A stretch of DNA of 64,000 nt from Actinomadura rupiterrae (GTDB taxonomy: Bacteria; Actinomycetota; Actinomycetes; Streptosporangiales; Streptosporangiaceae). Within the stretch, counting starts at the first letter, position 1; every line of letters begins with the position of its first letter. The translations under genes were made by a program, and so were the position numbers. This document shows positions 56,067 through 64,000 of the stretch, one piece after another. The stretch covers positions 372,001 through 436,000 of the forward strand of contig NZ_JAMZEA010000007.1 of assembly GCF_024172125.1 (NCBI RefSeq), written 5' to 3'. The notes beneath the pieces were generated by a model. The model had not been told where the DNA came from, ran no database searches, and saw only the letters and a list, made by a program, of their open reading frames with translations.

Positions 56067-56867
56067 TCATGCGGGCCACTCCTTCATCCAGCCGAACCCG
56101 GTCGGGCCGTCCGGCTTGTACTCCAGGGCCGTCCAGCCGTCGTAGCCGGCCTCGTCGAGCGCGCGGAACAGCGCGCCGAAGTCGATGCCGCCGGTGCCGG
56201 GCGCGCCGCGTCCGGGCGCGTCGGCGATCTGGACGTGCCCGATGTCGGCGGCGTGCTCCCGGACGACCCGCTCCAGGTCGTCGCCGTTGCTGGCCAGGTG
56301 GAACGCGTCGAACAGGAACTTCACGTTCGGTTCGTCCACGCGGCGGAGCACGGCGATCGCGTCGGCGGCGGTCTCCAGCGGGTAGGCGCCGTTCAGGCCG
56401 CGCGCGAGCGGCTCGACCAGGACCGTCCCGCCGAACGCGGCGACGCGGCGGGCGGCGAACGCGAGGTTCTGGGTGGCGACCCGGTCCTGCTCGGCGGCCG
56501 AAACGCCGTCGAGGCGCTGCCCGTAAAGGGCGTTGAACGCGCGGACGCCCGTCCGCTCAGCGATGCGCTCCAGCACGCCGGCGCTCTCGCGGAACTCGGC
56601 CGCGCGCGCCGGGTCCGACAGGACGCCGCGCTCCCCCGCGGGCATGTCGCCCGCGTAGAAGTTGAGCCCGATGTGCCGCACGCCCGCGTCCTCGATCGAC
56701 TGGCAGAACGCGTCGATCTCGCTCTCGGACGGCACGGGCGCCTCGGGCCACGGCCACCAGAACTCGACGGCCTCGAACCCGGCGTCGCGCGCGGCGGCGG
56801 CCCGTTCGAGCAGCGGCAGCTCGGTGAACAGGATCGAGCAGTTGACCGCGTAGCGTCGCGGCATCAA
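56067..56867 (-). CDS. hyi: Hydroxypyruvate isomerase Hyi
   Basis: A 266-residue TIM-barrel isomerase interconverting hydroxypyruvate and tartronate semialdehyde. Seen: YAVNCSILFTELPLLERAAAARDAGFEAVEFWWP at the N-terminus, LNFYAGDMPAGERG, FLFDAFHLASNGDD and HVQIADAPGRGAPGTGGIDF, with the catalytic Glu pair in VLVEPL and WTALEYKP. Overlaps the upstream gene by 4 bp and precedes glxR, as in other glyoxylate operons. Confidence 0.94.
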   Translation of the reverse strand: MMPRRYAVNCSILFTELPLLERAAAARDAGFEAVEFWWPWPEAPVPSESEIDAFCQSIEDAGVRHIGLNFYAGDMPAGERGVLSDPARAAEFRESAGVLERIAERTGVRAFNALYGQRLDGVSAAEQDRVATQNLAFAARRVAAFGGTVLVEPLARGLNGAYPLETAADAIAVLRRVDEPNVKFLFDAFHLASNGDDLERVVREHAADIGHVQIADAPGRGAPGTGGIDFGALFRALDEAGYDGWTALEYKPDGPTGFGWMKEWPA

Positions 56868-57253
56868 GCTGCCTCCTTCTTCCTCGTCCGGTAGGCGGTC
56901 CAGCTCTGGAACTCGGTGATGTCGGTCAGTGTGGGATACGAGGTGGGCGGGCGGCGCAGCAGCATCGCGAACGCGGACGAGCCGTCCGCCAGTTCGACCA
57001 CGCCGAGCTCCAGCTCGGGCGGCTCGGCGGGCAGCAGCCGGTCCCGCAGCACGTCCATCGGGACGTCGTATACCTCGCCGGACACCGCCGTCCCGCCGTG
57101 CGCGACGGGCGCCAGCGCCGGGCAGCGGTCGCCGACGGAGTAGAAGCGGTAGCGGGCGGCGGTCGTGGTGGACGCGACGAGCGGCGCGCCGTCCAGCAGG
57201 TAGTGCAGCGGTCCCCCGCGCATCGCCCCGCCGTTCAGGAACACGTGCGGCAT
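56864..57253 (-). CDS. Stand-alone allophanate-hydrolase C-terminal-domain protein
   Basis: A 129-residue protein resembling the C-terminal domain of allophanate hydrolase (AtzF/DUR1,2), here as a separate gene: VFLNGGAMRGGPLHYLLDGAPL, YRFYSVGDRCPALAPV, GEVYDVPMDVLRDRLLPAEPPELELGVVELADG in pieces. In allophanate hydrolase this domain acts on N-carboxycarbamate after the amidase step. In this operon it may handle a carbamoyl or carboxylated intermediate of ureide breakdown; that is inference. Coupled to hyi by a 4-bp overlap. Confidence 0.75.
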   Translation of the reverse strand: MPHVFLNGGAMRGGPLHYLLDGAPLVASTTTAARYRFYSVGDRCPALAPVAHGGTAVSGEVYDVPMDVLRDRLLPAEPPELELGVVELADGSSAFAMLLRRPPTSYPTLTDITEFQSWTAYRTRKKEAA

Positions 57254-57303
57254 CGATCCCTCCTTCGTTCAGGCCACTCCAGCGGCGGTCAGGTCGGTCG
57301 TGG

Positions 57304-58398
57304 TCAGGCGACTCCGGCGGTGGTCAGGTCGTCGTGGTGGATCGGGCCGTCGGTGCGACCCAGCGGCAGGCCGGCGCCGCCGCGCCGGGCGGCGACGAAC
57401 TCGGCGGCGATCGCGAGGGCGGTCTCCTCGGGCGTCCGGGCGCCCAGGTCGAGCCCGATCGGCGAGCGCAGCCGCGCCAGCTCCCGGTCGGTGAGTCCGG
57501 CTTCGCGGAGCCGGACGAGCCGCTCCCGGTGCGTCCGCCGCGAGCCCATCGCGCCGACGTAGGCGACGGGCAGCCGCAGCGCGACCTCCAGCAGCGGGAC
57601 GTCGAACTTGGCGTCATGCGTGAGGACGCACACGACCGTCCGCCCGTCGAGGGCGCCGCGCGAGGCTTCGGCGGCGAGATACCGGTGCGGCCAGTCCACG
57701 ACGACGTCGTCCGCGTCCGGGAAGCGCGCGGCCGTCGCGAACACCGGACGGGCATCGCATACCGTCACCCGGTACCCGAGGAACGACCCCTGCCGGGCCA
57801 GCGCGGACGCGTAGTCGATCGCGCCGAACACCAGCAGCCGGGGCGGCGGCGCATACGACTGGACGAAGACGTCGAGATCATCGCGGCAGCGCACCGACCG
57901 GACGCCGGTCCGCCCGCCGTCGAGCATCGCGCGGGCCTCGCCCAGCACCACGGCGTCCACGTCGGCCAGGCCGGTCCCGCCGAGGTGGCGGTCGGGCCAG
58001 ACCACGATCGGCGCGGACGCGTGCGGCATGACATGCGCGAAGGCCACGGGTTCGGAAGCGGAGACCGCCGCCAGCCCAGCGTCCGGAACGGGTCCTGGTT
58101 CGACGTACACCTCGATGGTGCCGCCGCAGGTCAGGCCCACCGCGAAGGCGTCGTCGTCGCTGTAGCCGTAGGACTCGCGGACGGGCGAACCGCCGTCGAG
58201 CACCTCCCGGCACAGCTCGTACACGGCGCTTTCGACGCATCCGCCGGAAACGCTCCCCACGGCCTCGCCGGACTCGGAGACGGCCATGGCCGCGCCGGGC
58301 TGGCGAGGTGCGGAGCCGCCCACGTTGATCACGGTGGCGACGGCGTAGCGGGTTCCGGCAGCGTTCCAGCCGCGGAGCCGGTCGGCGATCTCGCGCAT
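57304..58398 (-). CDS. xdhC: XdhC-family molybdenum cofactor insertion protein
   Basis: A 364-residue XdhC/CoxI protein that binds and sulfurates or inserts the molybdenum cofactor into xanthine dehydrogenase. N-terminal XdhC domain: ATVINVGGSAPRQPGAAMAVSESGEAVGSVSGGCVE with the conserved Cys, and GLTCGGTIEVYVEP. C-terminal Rossmann-like domain: LLVFGAIDYASALARQGSFLGYRVTVCDARPVF and AYVGAMGSRRTHRERL. The ATG overlaps the permease stop in TGATG. It lies downstream of the xanthine dehydrogenase genes it serves. Confidence 0.92.
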   Translation of the reverse strand: MREIADRLRGWNAAGTRYAVATVINVGGSAPRQPGAAMAVSESGEAVGSVSGGCVESAVYELCREVLDGGSPVRESYGYSDDDAFAVGLTCGGTIEVYVEPGPVPDAGLAAVSASEPVAFAHVMPHASAPIVVWPDRHLGGTGLADVDAVVLGEARAMLDGGRTGVRSVRCRDDLDVFVQSYAPPPRLLVFGAIDYASALARQGSFLGYRVTVCDARPVFATAARFPDADDVVVDWPHRYLAAEASRGALDGRTVVCVLTHDAKFDVPLLEVALRLPVAYVGAMGSRRTHRERLVRLREAGLTDRELARLRSPIGLDLGARTPEETALAIAAEFVAARRGGAGLPLGRTDGPIHHDDLTTAGVA

Positions 58399-59858
58399 CA
58401 CTTGATCCCCAGTGCTTCCTCGATCGGGTGCAGGGTGAAGTAGGCGATGAAGACCAGCGACAGCGGGTAGAGCAGCCAGTGGATCTCGCCGACCTTCCCG
58501 CGGGCCAGCTTGAGCAGCGTGTAGGACAGCACGCCCGCCGCCACGCCGACCGTGATCGAGTACGTGAACGGCATCAGCACGATCGTCAGGAACGCCGGGA
58601 CGGCGATCTCCAGGTCCTCCCAGTCGATCTTCCGCGCGTGCGTCATCATCAGCGCGCCGACCACGACCAGCGCTGGCGCGGCGGCCCCGACCGGGACGAC
58701 CCCGGCGAGCGGTGTGAGGAACATCAGCGCGCCGAGCAGGACGCCGGTGACGACGCTGGCCAGGCCCGTCCGGGCGCCCTCGGCGACGCCCGCCGCCGAC
58801 TCCACGACCGCGGTGTTGGCCGAGCCGTTGATGCCGCCGCCGATGATCGCGCCGAAGCCGTCCACGGTGAGGATGCGCGAAAGGCCGGGCAGCCGGCCCT
58901 GCCCGTCGGTCATCCCGGCCTCCTCGCAGACGCCGAGGATCGTCCCCATGGCGTCGAAGAAGCCCGACAGCACCAGCGTGAACAGCACGACGGACGCGGT
59001 GACGATCCCGGCCCGGCCGAACCCGCCGAACAGGTCGACCTTGAACATCAGGTCGAACTTCGGCGTGGCGACGATCGAGTCCGGCAGCTTCGGCACGACC
59101 GGTCCCCACGTCTTCGGGTCGATCGTGGCGGTTTTGTCCACCACGACCGCGAGGACCGTGGAAACGACGATGCTGATCAGCATCGCGCCCGGCACCTTGC
59201 GGATGAACAGCACTAGCGTCAGGACGAGCCCGAAGCAGAACACCAGGACGGGCCAGCCCGCGAGCTTGCCGAGCACGCCGAGCGTGACCGGGGTGGACGC
59301 GGGCGCGGTCGCGTGGTGGCCGACGAACCCGGCGTCCACCAGGCCGATCAGCGCGATGAACGCGCCGATCCCGACGCCGACCGCCTGTTTCAGCGCGAGC
59401 GGGATGGCGTCCATGATCAGCTGCCGGACGCCGGTGAGCGCGAACAGCACGATGATCACGCCTTCCAGCACCACCAGGCCCATCGCCTGCGGCCAGGTCA
59501 TGTGCGGCGCGGCCTGGAAGACCACGATCGGGGTGACGCCGAGCCCGGCGGCCATGGCGAGCGGCGCGTTCCCGACCAGTCCCATGAGCAGGGTGGACAG
59601 GCCCGCCGACAGCGCGACCATGGTGGTCAGCTGGGCGGGGTCGAGCTTGGCTCCGGTGACGTCCTTCGCGTCCCCGATGATCAGCGGGATGAGCACGACC
59701 AGGTAGGCCATGGCGACGAAGGTGGTGACGCCGCCGCGGATCTCGCGCGGCACCGTGGTGCCGCGCCCGGTCAGATCGAAGAAGCGGTCGAGCGGTGAGC
59801 GGTTCGCATGGGTGGTGGACGGGCGTGACTTCGGGGGTGGGGCTTGGGTCTCGGTCAC
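58398..59858 (-). CDS. NCS2-family purine permease (AzgA-like)
   Basis: A 486-residue permease with about twelve to fourteen hydrophobic segments. FDLTGRGTTVPREIRGGVTTFVAMAYLVVLIPLII, NAPLAMAAGLGVTP, and the late GGINGSANTAVVESAAGVAEGARTGLASVVTG are hallmarks of the AzgA branch, which imports hypoxanthine, guanine or adenine with protons. Conserved in-helix acidic residues (FDAMGTILGVCEEAG) are present. GTG start with GGAGG upstream. Context with xanthine dehydrogenase and a guanine-type deaminase supports purine import. Confidence 0.9.
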   Translation of the reverse strand: MTETQAPPPKSRPSTTHANRSPLDRFFDLTGRGTTVPREIRGGVTTFVAMAYLVVLIPLIIGDAKDVTGAKLDPAQLTTMVALSAGLSTLLMGLVGNAPLAMAAGLGVTPIVVFQAAPHMTWPQAMGLVVLEGVIIVLFALTGVRQLIMDAIPLALKQAVGVGIGAFIALIGLVDAGFVGHHATAPASTPVTLGVLGKLAGWPVLVFCFGLVLTLVLFIRKVPGAMLISIVVSTVLAVVVDKTATIDPKTWGPVVPKLPDSIVATPKFDLMFKVDLFGGFGRAGIVTASVVLFTLVLSGFFDAMGTILGVCEEAGMTDGQGRLPGLSRILTVDGFGAIIGGGINGSANTAVVESAAGVAEGARTGLASVVTGVLLGALMFLTPLAGVVPVGAAAPALVVVGALMMTHARKIDWEDLEIAVPAFLTIVLMPFTYSITVGVAAGVLSYTLLKLARGKVGEIHWLLYPLSLVFIAYFTLHPIEEALGIK

Positions 59859-60023
59859 GGTTCGTGCCCTCCTTCAGGGCGCGATCGAACCCCGGGCGGC
59901 CCTCTTGTACGAGGCCGTCCGTTCGTTTCGATCGGAGCGGTTGTGGAGCAGGGCCCGCCGTCCCCCAAGCGCATCGGCGGGCCGCCCCTGTTGGTCAACT
60001 GCTGACCGGAGGCCGCGGCGGGA
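59859..60023. other. Gap between the xanthine dehydrogenase large-subunit and permease genes
   Basis: 165 bp with no gene. A 9-bp hairpin (GGCCCGCCG 59952-59960 with CGGCGGGCC 59975-59983) lies 41 bp past the dehydrogenase stop without a T-run, so it may be a weak terminator. I see no convincing promoter, though this is the only sizeable break in the purine block. Confidence 0.4.
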
Positions 60024-62384
60024 TCACGCCACGATGTGCTCCGGGCGAACCGGCACTCGGGTGAGCGCTTTGCCGGTCGCGTCGCGGACGGCCGCGACGA
60101 TCGCCGGCGTGGACGAGAGCGTGGGTGGCTCTCCGGCGCCCCGCAGCCCGTATGGGGCGTCGGGGTCGGGGTGTTCGAGGATGTCGAGCCGCATCGGCGG
60201 CATGTCGAGGATGGTCGGGATGAGGTAGTCGGTGAACGAGGGGTTGCGGACCAGGCCGCCGGCGACGACGATCTCCTCCATCACGGCCAGGCCGAGCCCC
60301 TGCGCGGAGCCGCCGTGGATCTGGCCCTCCAGCGACAGCCGGTTGAGGATCTTCCCGACGTCCTGGACGGCGGCCATCTCGACCACCTTGACCAGGCCGA
60401 GCTCGGTGTCGACGTCCACGACCGCGCGGTGCACGCACAGCGCGAGCTGGGTGTGGCTGTTGCCCTGGCCGGTCTCCGGGTCCATCTTCTGCGTGGGCCG
60501 GTGGTGGAACTCGCGGGTCGCCTCGATGACGTCCTCGCCGAGCACCTTCTCGATCGGCCCGACGATGCCGTTCCAGCGCGAGACCACGTAGCCGTCGTCC
60601 AGGTAGAGCTGGCCGTAGGTGCTGCCGAACTTGCGCTCGGCCATGGCGAGCAGCTCGTCCCGGACGGCGTGGCAGGCCTTCTGCACGGCGCCGCCGCTCA
60701 TGTACGACTGGCGGGACGCCGAGGTCGAGCCGGCGTCCCCGACCGTGGTGTCGGCGGGCGCGATCGTCACCTTCCGCACGCCCAGCTCGGACCGCGCGAT
60801 CTGCGCCTGCAGCGTCACCAGGCCCTGCCCGACCTCGGCGGCGGCGGTGTGCACGAGCACGGTCGCCTCGCCGCCGATCACCTCCAGCCGGACGCGGGCG
60901 GTGGACAGGTCGTCGAAGCCCTCGGAGAAGCAGATGTTCTTGATCCCGACGCCGTACCCGATGCCGCGCACGACACCCTCGCCGTGCGTGGTCTGGGACG
61001 CGCCGCCCGGCAGGTTCCGGATGTCGGACGTGTCGGCCGCGGGCGGCAGCGGCATCGCCTCCAGCCGGGTCAGCATGTCGGCGAGCGGCGCGGGCGACTC
61101 GATGACCTGGCCCGTCGCGAGCTTGGAGCCCTGCGAGACGGCGTTCCGGCGGCGCACCTCGACGGGCGAGAGGCCCGTCGCGGCGGCGAGCCGGTCCATC
61201 ATCGACTCGTAGGCGAAGCAGGCCTGCACCGCGCCGAAACCGCGCATCGCGCCGCACGGCGGGTTGTTGGTGTAGACGCCGTACGCGTCGATCCTGATGT
61301 TCGGGATCTCGTACGGCCCGACGCCGAGCGAGGCCGCGTTGCCCGTGACGTTCAGCGTGGACGAGGTGTACGCCCCGCCGTCCAGGACGATCTCGACCTC
61401 GGCGTAGAGGATCTTCCCGTCCGCCGTCGCGCCGTACTCGTAGTGCATCGACGCCGGATGCCGGTGGACGTGCCCGAAGAACGACTCGTACCGGTTGTAG
61501 GACATCTTCACCGGCTTGCCGGTGTGCAGCGCCAGCATGCCCGCGTGGATCTGCATGGACAGGTCCTCGCGACCCCCGAACGCGCCGCCGACACCCGCGA
61601 GCGTCATGTGGATCCTCTCCTCGGGCAGGCCGAGGCAGGGCGCGATCTGTTCGAGGTCGTTGTGCATCCACTGCGTGGAGACGTACAGGTCGATCCCGCC
61701 GTCCTCGGACGGCATGGCCAGGCCGGACTCGGGGCCGAGGAACGCCTGGTCCTGCATGCCGACCTCGAAGTCACCGGAGACGACGACCTCGGCCTGGGCG
61801 CGCGCCGCGTCCACGTCGCCGACCCGGACGGGCTGGTGCCGCGTGATGCCGCCGAGCGGCTGCACCTTGTGCCGCTCCGGGTCGGCGATCACCGCGCGGG
61901 CGTCGGTGACCGGCTCCAGCACCTCGAACTCGATCGCGATCTTCTCCATCGCGCGTCGCGCCGTCTCCGGGTGGTCGGCGGCGACCAGCGCGATCGGCTC
62001 GCCCTGGTGCCGGACCTGGTCGATCGCGAGGACGGGCTGGTCGAGCGTCCCGTCGTGGCCGAAGAACTTGACGCCCGGCACGTCCTCGTGGGTGAGGACG
62101 GCCACGACGCCGGGCACGGCCAGCGCGGGCGCGATGTCGAGCGACCGGATGAGCGCGCGCGGGTGCGGGCTGCGCAGCGTCGCGCCCCACAGCATGCCGT
62201 CGATCCACAGGTCGGACGAGTAGGCGAACTCGCCCGCGACCTTGAGCGTGCCGTCCGGGCGGAGCGGGCTGTCGCCGACGCGGCCCCTGCCCTCCGGCCC
62301 GACGTGCGCGGCGACATGCCCCGGCGACTTGATCGGCGCCTGGTTCCTCGGGGCCGTTGAGGAGGTGCGGTTCTCGGGTCGCAT
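60024..62384 (-). CDS. Xanthine dehydrogenase molybdenum-binding (large) subunit
   Basis: A 786-residue molybdopterin subunit of the xanthine oxidase family, which oxidises hypoxanthine and xanthine to urate. Seen: GEPIALVAADHPETARRA, the cofactor-binding GVGGAFGGREDLSMQ, GAMRGFGAVQACFAYESMMDRLA with the substrate-orienting Arg region, VGQGLVTLQAQIARSELG, and the catalytic Glu in YGLRGAGEPPTLSSTPAI. ATG with GAGGAGG 10 nt upstream. It follows the deaminase gene and shares an operon with the iron-sulfur subunit. The FAD subunit is not inside the window. Confidence 0.93.
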   Translation of the reverse strand: MRPENRTSSTAPRNQAPIKSPGHVAAHVGPEGRGRVGDSPLRPDGTLKVAGEFAYSSDLWIDGMLWGATLRSPHPRALIRSLDIAPALAVPGVVAVLTHEDVPGVKFFGHDGTLDQPVLAIDQVRHQGEPIALVAADHPETARRAMEKIAIEFEVLEPVTDARAVIADPERHKVQPLGGITRHQPVRVGDVDAARAQAEVVVSGDFEVGMQDQAFLGPESGLAMPSEDGGIDLYVSTQWMHNDLEQIAPCLGLPEERIHMTLAGVGGAFGGREDLSMQIHAGMLALHTGKPVKMSYNRYESFFGHVHRHPASMHYEYGATADGKILYAEVEIVLDGGAYTSSTLNVTGNAASLGVGPYEIPNIRIDAYGVYTNNPPCGAMRGFGAVQACFAYESMMDRLAAATGLSPVEVRRRNAVSQGSKLATGQVIESPAPLADMLTRLEAMPLPPAADTSDIRNLPGGASQTTHGEGVVRGIGYGVGIKNICFSEGFDDLSTARVRLEVIGGEATVLVHTAAAEVGQGLVTLQAQIARSELGVRKVTIAPADTTVGDAGSTSASRQSYMSGGAVQKACHAVRDELLAMAERKFGSTYGQLYLDDGYVVSRWNGIVGPIEKVLGEDVIEATREFHHRPTQKMDPETGQGNSHTQLALCVHRAVVDVDTELGLVKVVEMAAVQDVGKILNRLSLEGQIHGGSAQGLGLAVMEEIVVAGGLVRNPSFTDYLIPTILDMPPMRLDILEHPDPDAPYGLRGAGEPPTLSSTPAIVAAVRDATGKALTRVPVRPEHIVA

Positions 62385-62386
62385 GG

Positions 62387-63745
62387 CTACAGGACCTCCT
62401 CGGCGAGGGTCATGAGGCGGCGGTGGGCGGCGGCTCCGCGCCGTCCGACCTCGTCCTGCGGGACGGTGACGAGCGTGTCGTCCTGGACGACCGTCCGGCC
62501 GCCGACGAGCAGGCGCGCGAGCGGCGGCGTCGCGCCGTAGCCGAAGGCGACGACCGGGTCGTCGACCGCGGCGTGGAAGCCGTCCACGCGCCAGAGCGCG
62601 ATGTCGGCGAGCTTGCCCGGCTCCAGCGAGCCGATCTCGTCCTGCCGGCCGAGGCAGCGCGCGCCGCCCATGGTCGCCATCTCCAGCGCCTGCCGGACGG
62701 TCAGCGCGGTCGGGCCGTGCTTGGCGCGCTGGAAGTACATCGCCTGCCGGATCTCCCCGGCCAGCGGCACCATCTCGGCGGACGCGGCGCCGTCCACACC
62801 GAGCCCGACCGCCGCACCGGCCTCCAGCAGCGCCGACACCCGGGCGATGCCGGCGCCGAGCCGCGCGTTGGACGACGGGCAGTGCGCGGTGCCGGTCCCG
62901 GTCTCCGCGAGCCGCTTGACGTCGGTGTCGTGCAGGTGGACGCAGTGCGCGAGCCACACGTCCGGGCCGAGCCAGCCGATCGAGTCCATGTACTCGGTCG
63001 GGGTCATGCCGAACTGCTGCAGCGTGTGCTCCTCCTCGTCGAGCGTCTCGGCGAGGTGGGTGTGCAGCCGGACGCCCTTGTCCCGGGCCAGCTCTGCGGA
63101 CCGGACCAGCAGGTCCTTGGTGACCGAGAACGGCGAGCAGGGCGCGACGGAGATCCGCAGCATCGAGCCGAAGGACGCGTCGTGGTACCGGTCGATCGCG
63201 GCGGACGTCTCGGACATGATCGTGTCGATGTCCTCGACCACCTCGTCCGGCGGGAGGCCGCCGTGCGAGGCGCCCCGGTCCATCGAGCCGCGGCACGGCT
63301 GGAACCGGACGCCCAGCTCGCGCGCCGCCTCGATCTCGGCGGCGAACAGGTCGCCGCGCCCCTTCGGGAAGACGTAGTGGTGGTCGGTGGACGTCGTGCA
63401 GCCCGACTTGGCGAGCCAGCCGAGCCCGGCGGACGCGGCGCCCGCGACGACCTCGGCGTCCATCTTCGCCCAGACCCGGTAGGACGCGACGAGCCACTCG
63501 AACAGGGTGTTGTCGGCCGCGAGGCCCTGGGACGCCCACTGGTACAGGTGGTGGTGCGAGTTGACCAGGCCGGGCGTGGCGAGGCAGCCCCTGGCGTCGA
63601 TCCGCTCGCCGCCGGCCACGGGCGCGGGTCCGGCGCCGACCGCGGTGATCCGGTCTCCCTCGATCACGATGTGGCCGTCCGGGTACTCGTCCCCGGTGAC
63701 GGTCACGACGTACGCGTTCTCGATGACGATCAGGCTGCTGCTCAT
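62387..63745 (-). CDS. 8-oxoguanine deaminase-like amidohydrolase
   Basis: A 452-residue metal-dependent deaminase of the ATZ/TRZ group. Metal motif: TPGLVNSHHHLYQWASQG, a spacing and HHHLYQ wording I associate with 8-oxoguanine deaminase. Further ligands: VRLHTHLAET, LAHCVHL and GLGVDGAASAE with the catalytic Asp. It should deaminate 8-oxoguanine to urate or guanine to xanthine; guanine deaminase or hydroxyatrazine-type activity cannot be excluded. Its ATG overlaps the stop of the iron-sulfur subunit (ATGA) and it sits between two xanthine dehydrogenase subunit genes, tying it to purine salvage. Confidence 0.85.
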   Translation of the reverse strand: MSSSLIVIENAYVVTVTGDEYPDGHIVIEGDRITAVGAGPAPVAGGERIDARGCLATPGLVNSHHHLYQWASQGLAADNTLFEWLVASYRVWAKMDAEVVAGAASAGLGWLAKSGCTTSTDHHYVFPKGRGDLFAAEIEAARELGVRFQPCRGSMDRGASHGGLPPDEVVEDIDTIMSETSAAIDRYHDASFGSMLRISVAPCSPFSVTKDLLVRSAELARDKGVRLHTHLAETLDEEEHTLQQFGMTPTEYMDSIGWLGPDVWLAHCVHLHDTDVKRLAETGTGTAHCPSSNARLGAGIARVSALLEAGAAVGLGVDGAASAEMVPLAGEIRQAMYFQRAKHGPTALTVRQALEMATMGGARCLGRQDEIGSLEPGKLADIALWRVDGFHAAVDDPVVAFGYGATPPLARLLVGGRTVVQDDTLVTVPQDEVGRRGAAAHRRLMTLAEEVL

Positions 63746-64000
63746 TCGGCGGACGCCTTCCGCTTCGCGGCCAGCCGCACGGCGTCGAGGATCTTCTCGT
63801 AGCCGGTGCAGCGGCACAGGTTCCCGGCGAGCGCCTCGCGGATCTCCGCGTCGGACGGCTCGGGGTTCCGCTCGATCAGGTCGTGCGACTGGACGATCAG
63901 GCCGGGCGTGCAGAACCCGCACTGCACCGCGCCCGCCTCCAGGAACGCCTGCTGGACGGGGTCCAGCTCGTCGTGCCCGGCGGCCGCGCGTCCGGCGGTG
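63742..64000 (-). CDS. Xanthine dehydrogenase iron-sulfur (small) subunit, C-terminal part
   Basis: The last 85 or so codons; the gene begins beyond the right edge. The second [2Fe-2S] cluster ligands are visible in AVQCGFCTPGLIVQSHDL and GNLCRCTGYEKI, diagnostic of the helical C-terminal domain of this subunit, which passes electrons from the molybdenum centre to FAD. The stop overlaps the start of the deaminase gene by 4 bp. Confidence 0.93.
   Translation of the reverse strand, partial: TAGRAAAGHDELDPVQQAFLEAGAVQCGFCTPGLIVQSHDLIERNPEPSDAEIREALAGNLCRCTGYEKILDAVRLAAKRKASAE

Overview
The window is very GC-rich, gene-dense DNA with strong third-position GC bias. That and the gene content point to an actinomycete, plausibly Actinomadura/Thermomonosporaceae-like: complete egtABCD, an AfsR/BTAD regulator, KstR-type steroid genes, a DUF397-like protein, a CU044_5270-like sigma partner and Imm49-like proteins. 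I see no rRNA, tRNA, CRISPR array, transposase or integrase. Long antisense reading frames cover most genes and are composition artefacts.

Layout. (1) 1-5.1 kb, minus strand: histidine utilisation (hutH, hutU, an M20 amidohydrolase, hutF running off the left edge). (2) 5.1-11.2 kb: an IclR regulator, a four-gene betaine/histidine-type ABC transporter, and a divergent second MIO-lyase homologue whose cofactor triad is Gly-Thr-Gly. (3) 11.2-22.5 kb: a LacI regulator with three phased operators facing an amidohydrolase/cysteine-dioxygenase pair; a membrane protein, a rhomboid protease and an SGNH lipoprotein; an AfsR-like regulator divergent from an MFS transporter and an ene-reductase. (4) 22.5-27.2 kb: the ergothioneine operon egtA-B-C-D, with a decaying array of egtC start-region copies between egtB and egtC and a 17-bp repeat over the egtD stop. 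(5) 27.4-35.4 kb: a membrane-anchored sigma-like protein, a rhomboid-like protein, a DHA2 exporter with its TetR, and two tandem Imm49-like genes. (6) 35.4-47.4 kb: steroid catabolism: an igr-type operon (FadD, FadE28-like, FadE29-like, a ChsH2-ChsH1 fusion, Ltp2) facing a KstR-like regulator; an ECF sigma factor with its partner; a 3-ketosteroid dehydrogenase facing a TetR. (7) 47.4-49.7 kb: a possible type VII secretion substrate pair, zinc-free ribosomal protein L33 behind a Zur-like box, and an AhpD-like protein. (8) 49.7-64 kb, minus strand: purine and glyoxylate catabolism, transcribed right to left: xanthine dehydrogenase small subunit (partial), 8-oxoguanine deaminase-like protein, xanthine dehydrogenase large subunit, NCS2 permease, XdhC, an allophanate-hydrolase C-domain protein, hyi, glxR, gcl, glxK, allB, alc.

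How the parts fit. The two nitrogen-scavenging blocks feed central metabolism. Histidine goes to glutamate. Purines go to allantoin, ureidoglycolate and glyoxylate; Gcl, Hyi, GlxR and GlxK then carry glyoxylate to phosphoglycerate. The steroid block covers C22 side-chain activation, dehydrogenation, hydration and retro-aldol cleavage, plus a ring-A dehydrogenase. Most divergent regulator/target pairs have a visible palindrome between them, so local control looks autoregulatory. Family assignments are from recognised motifs and context; no database search was run.
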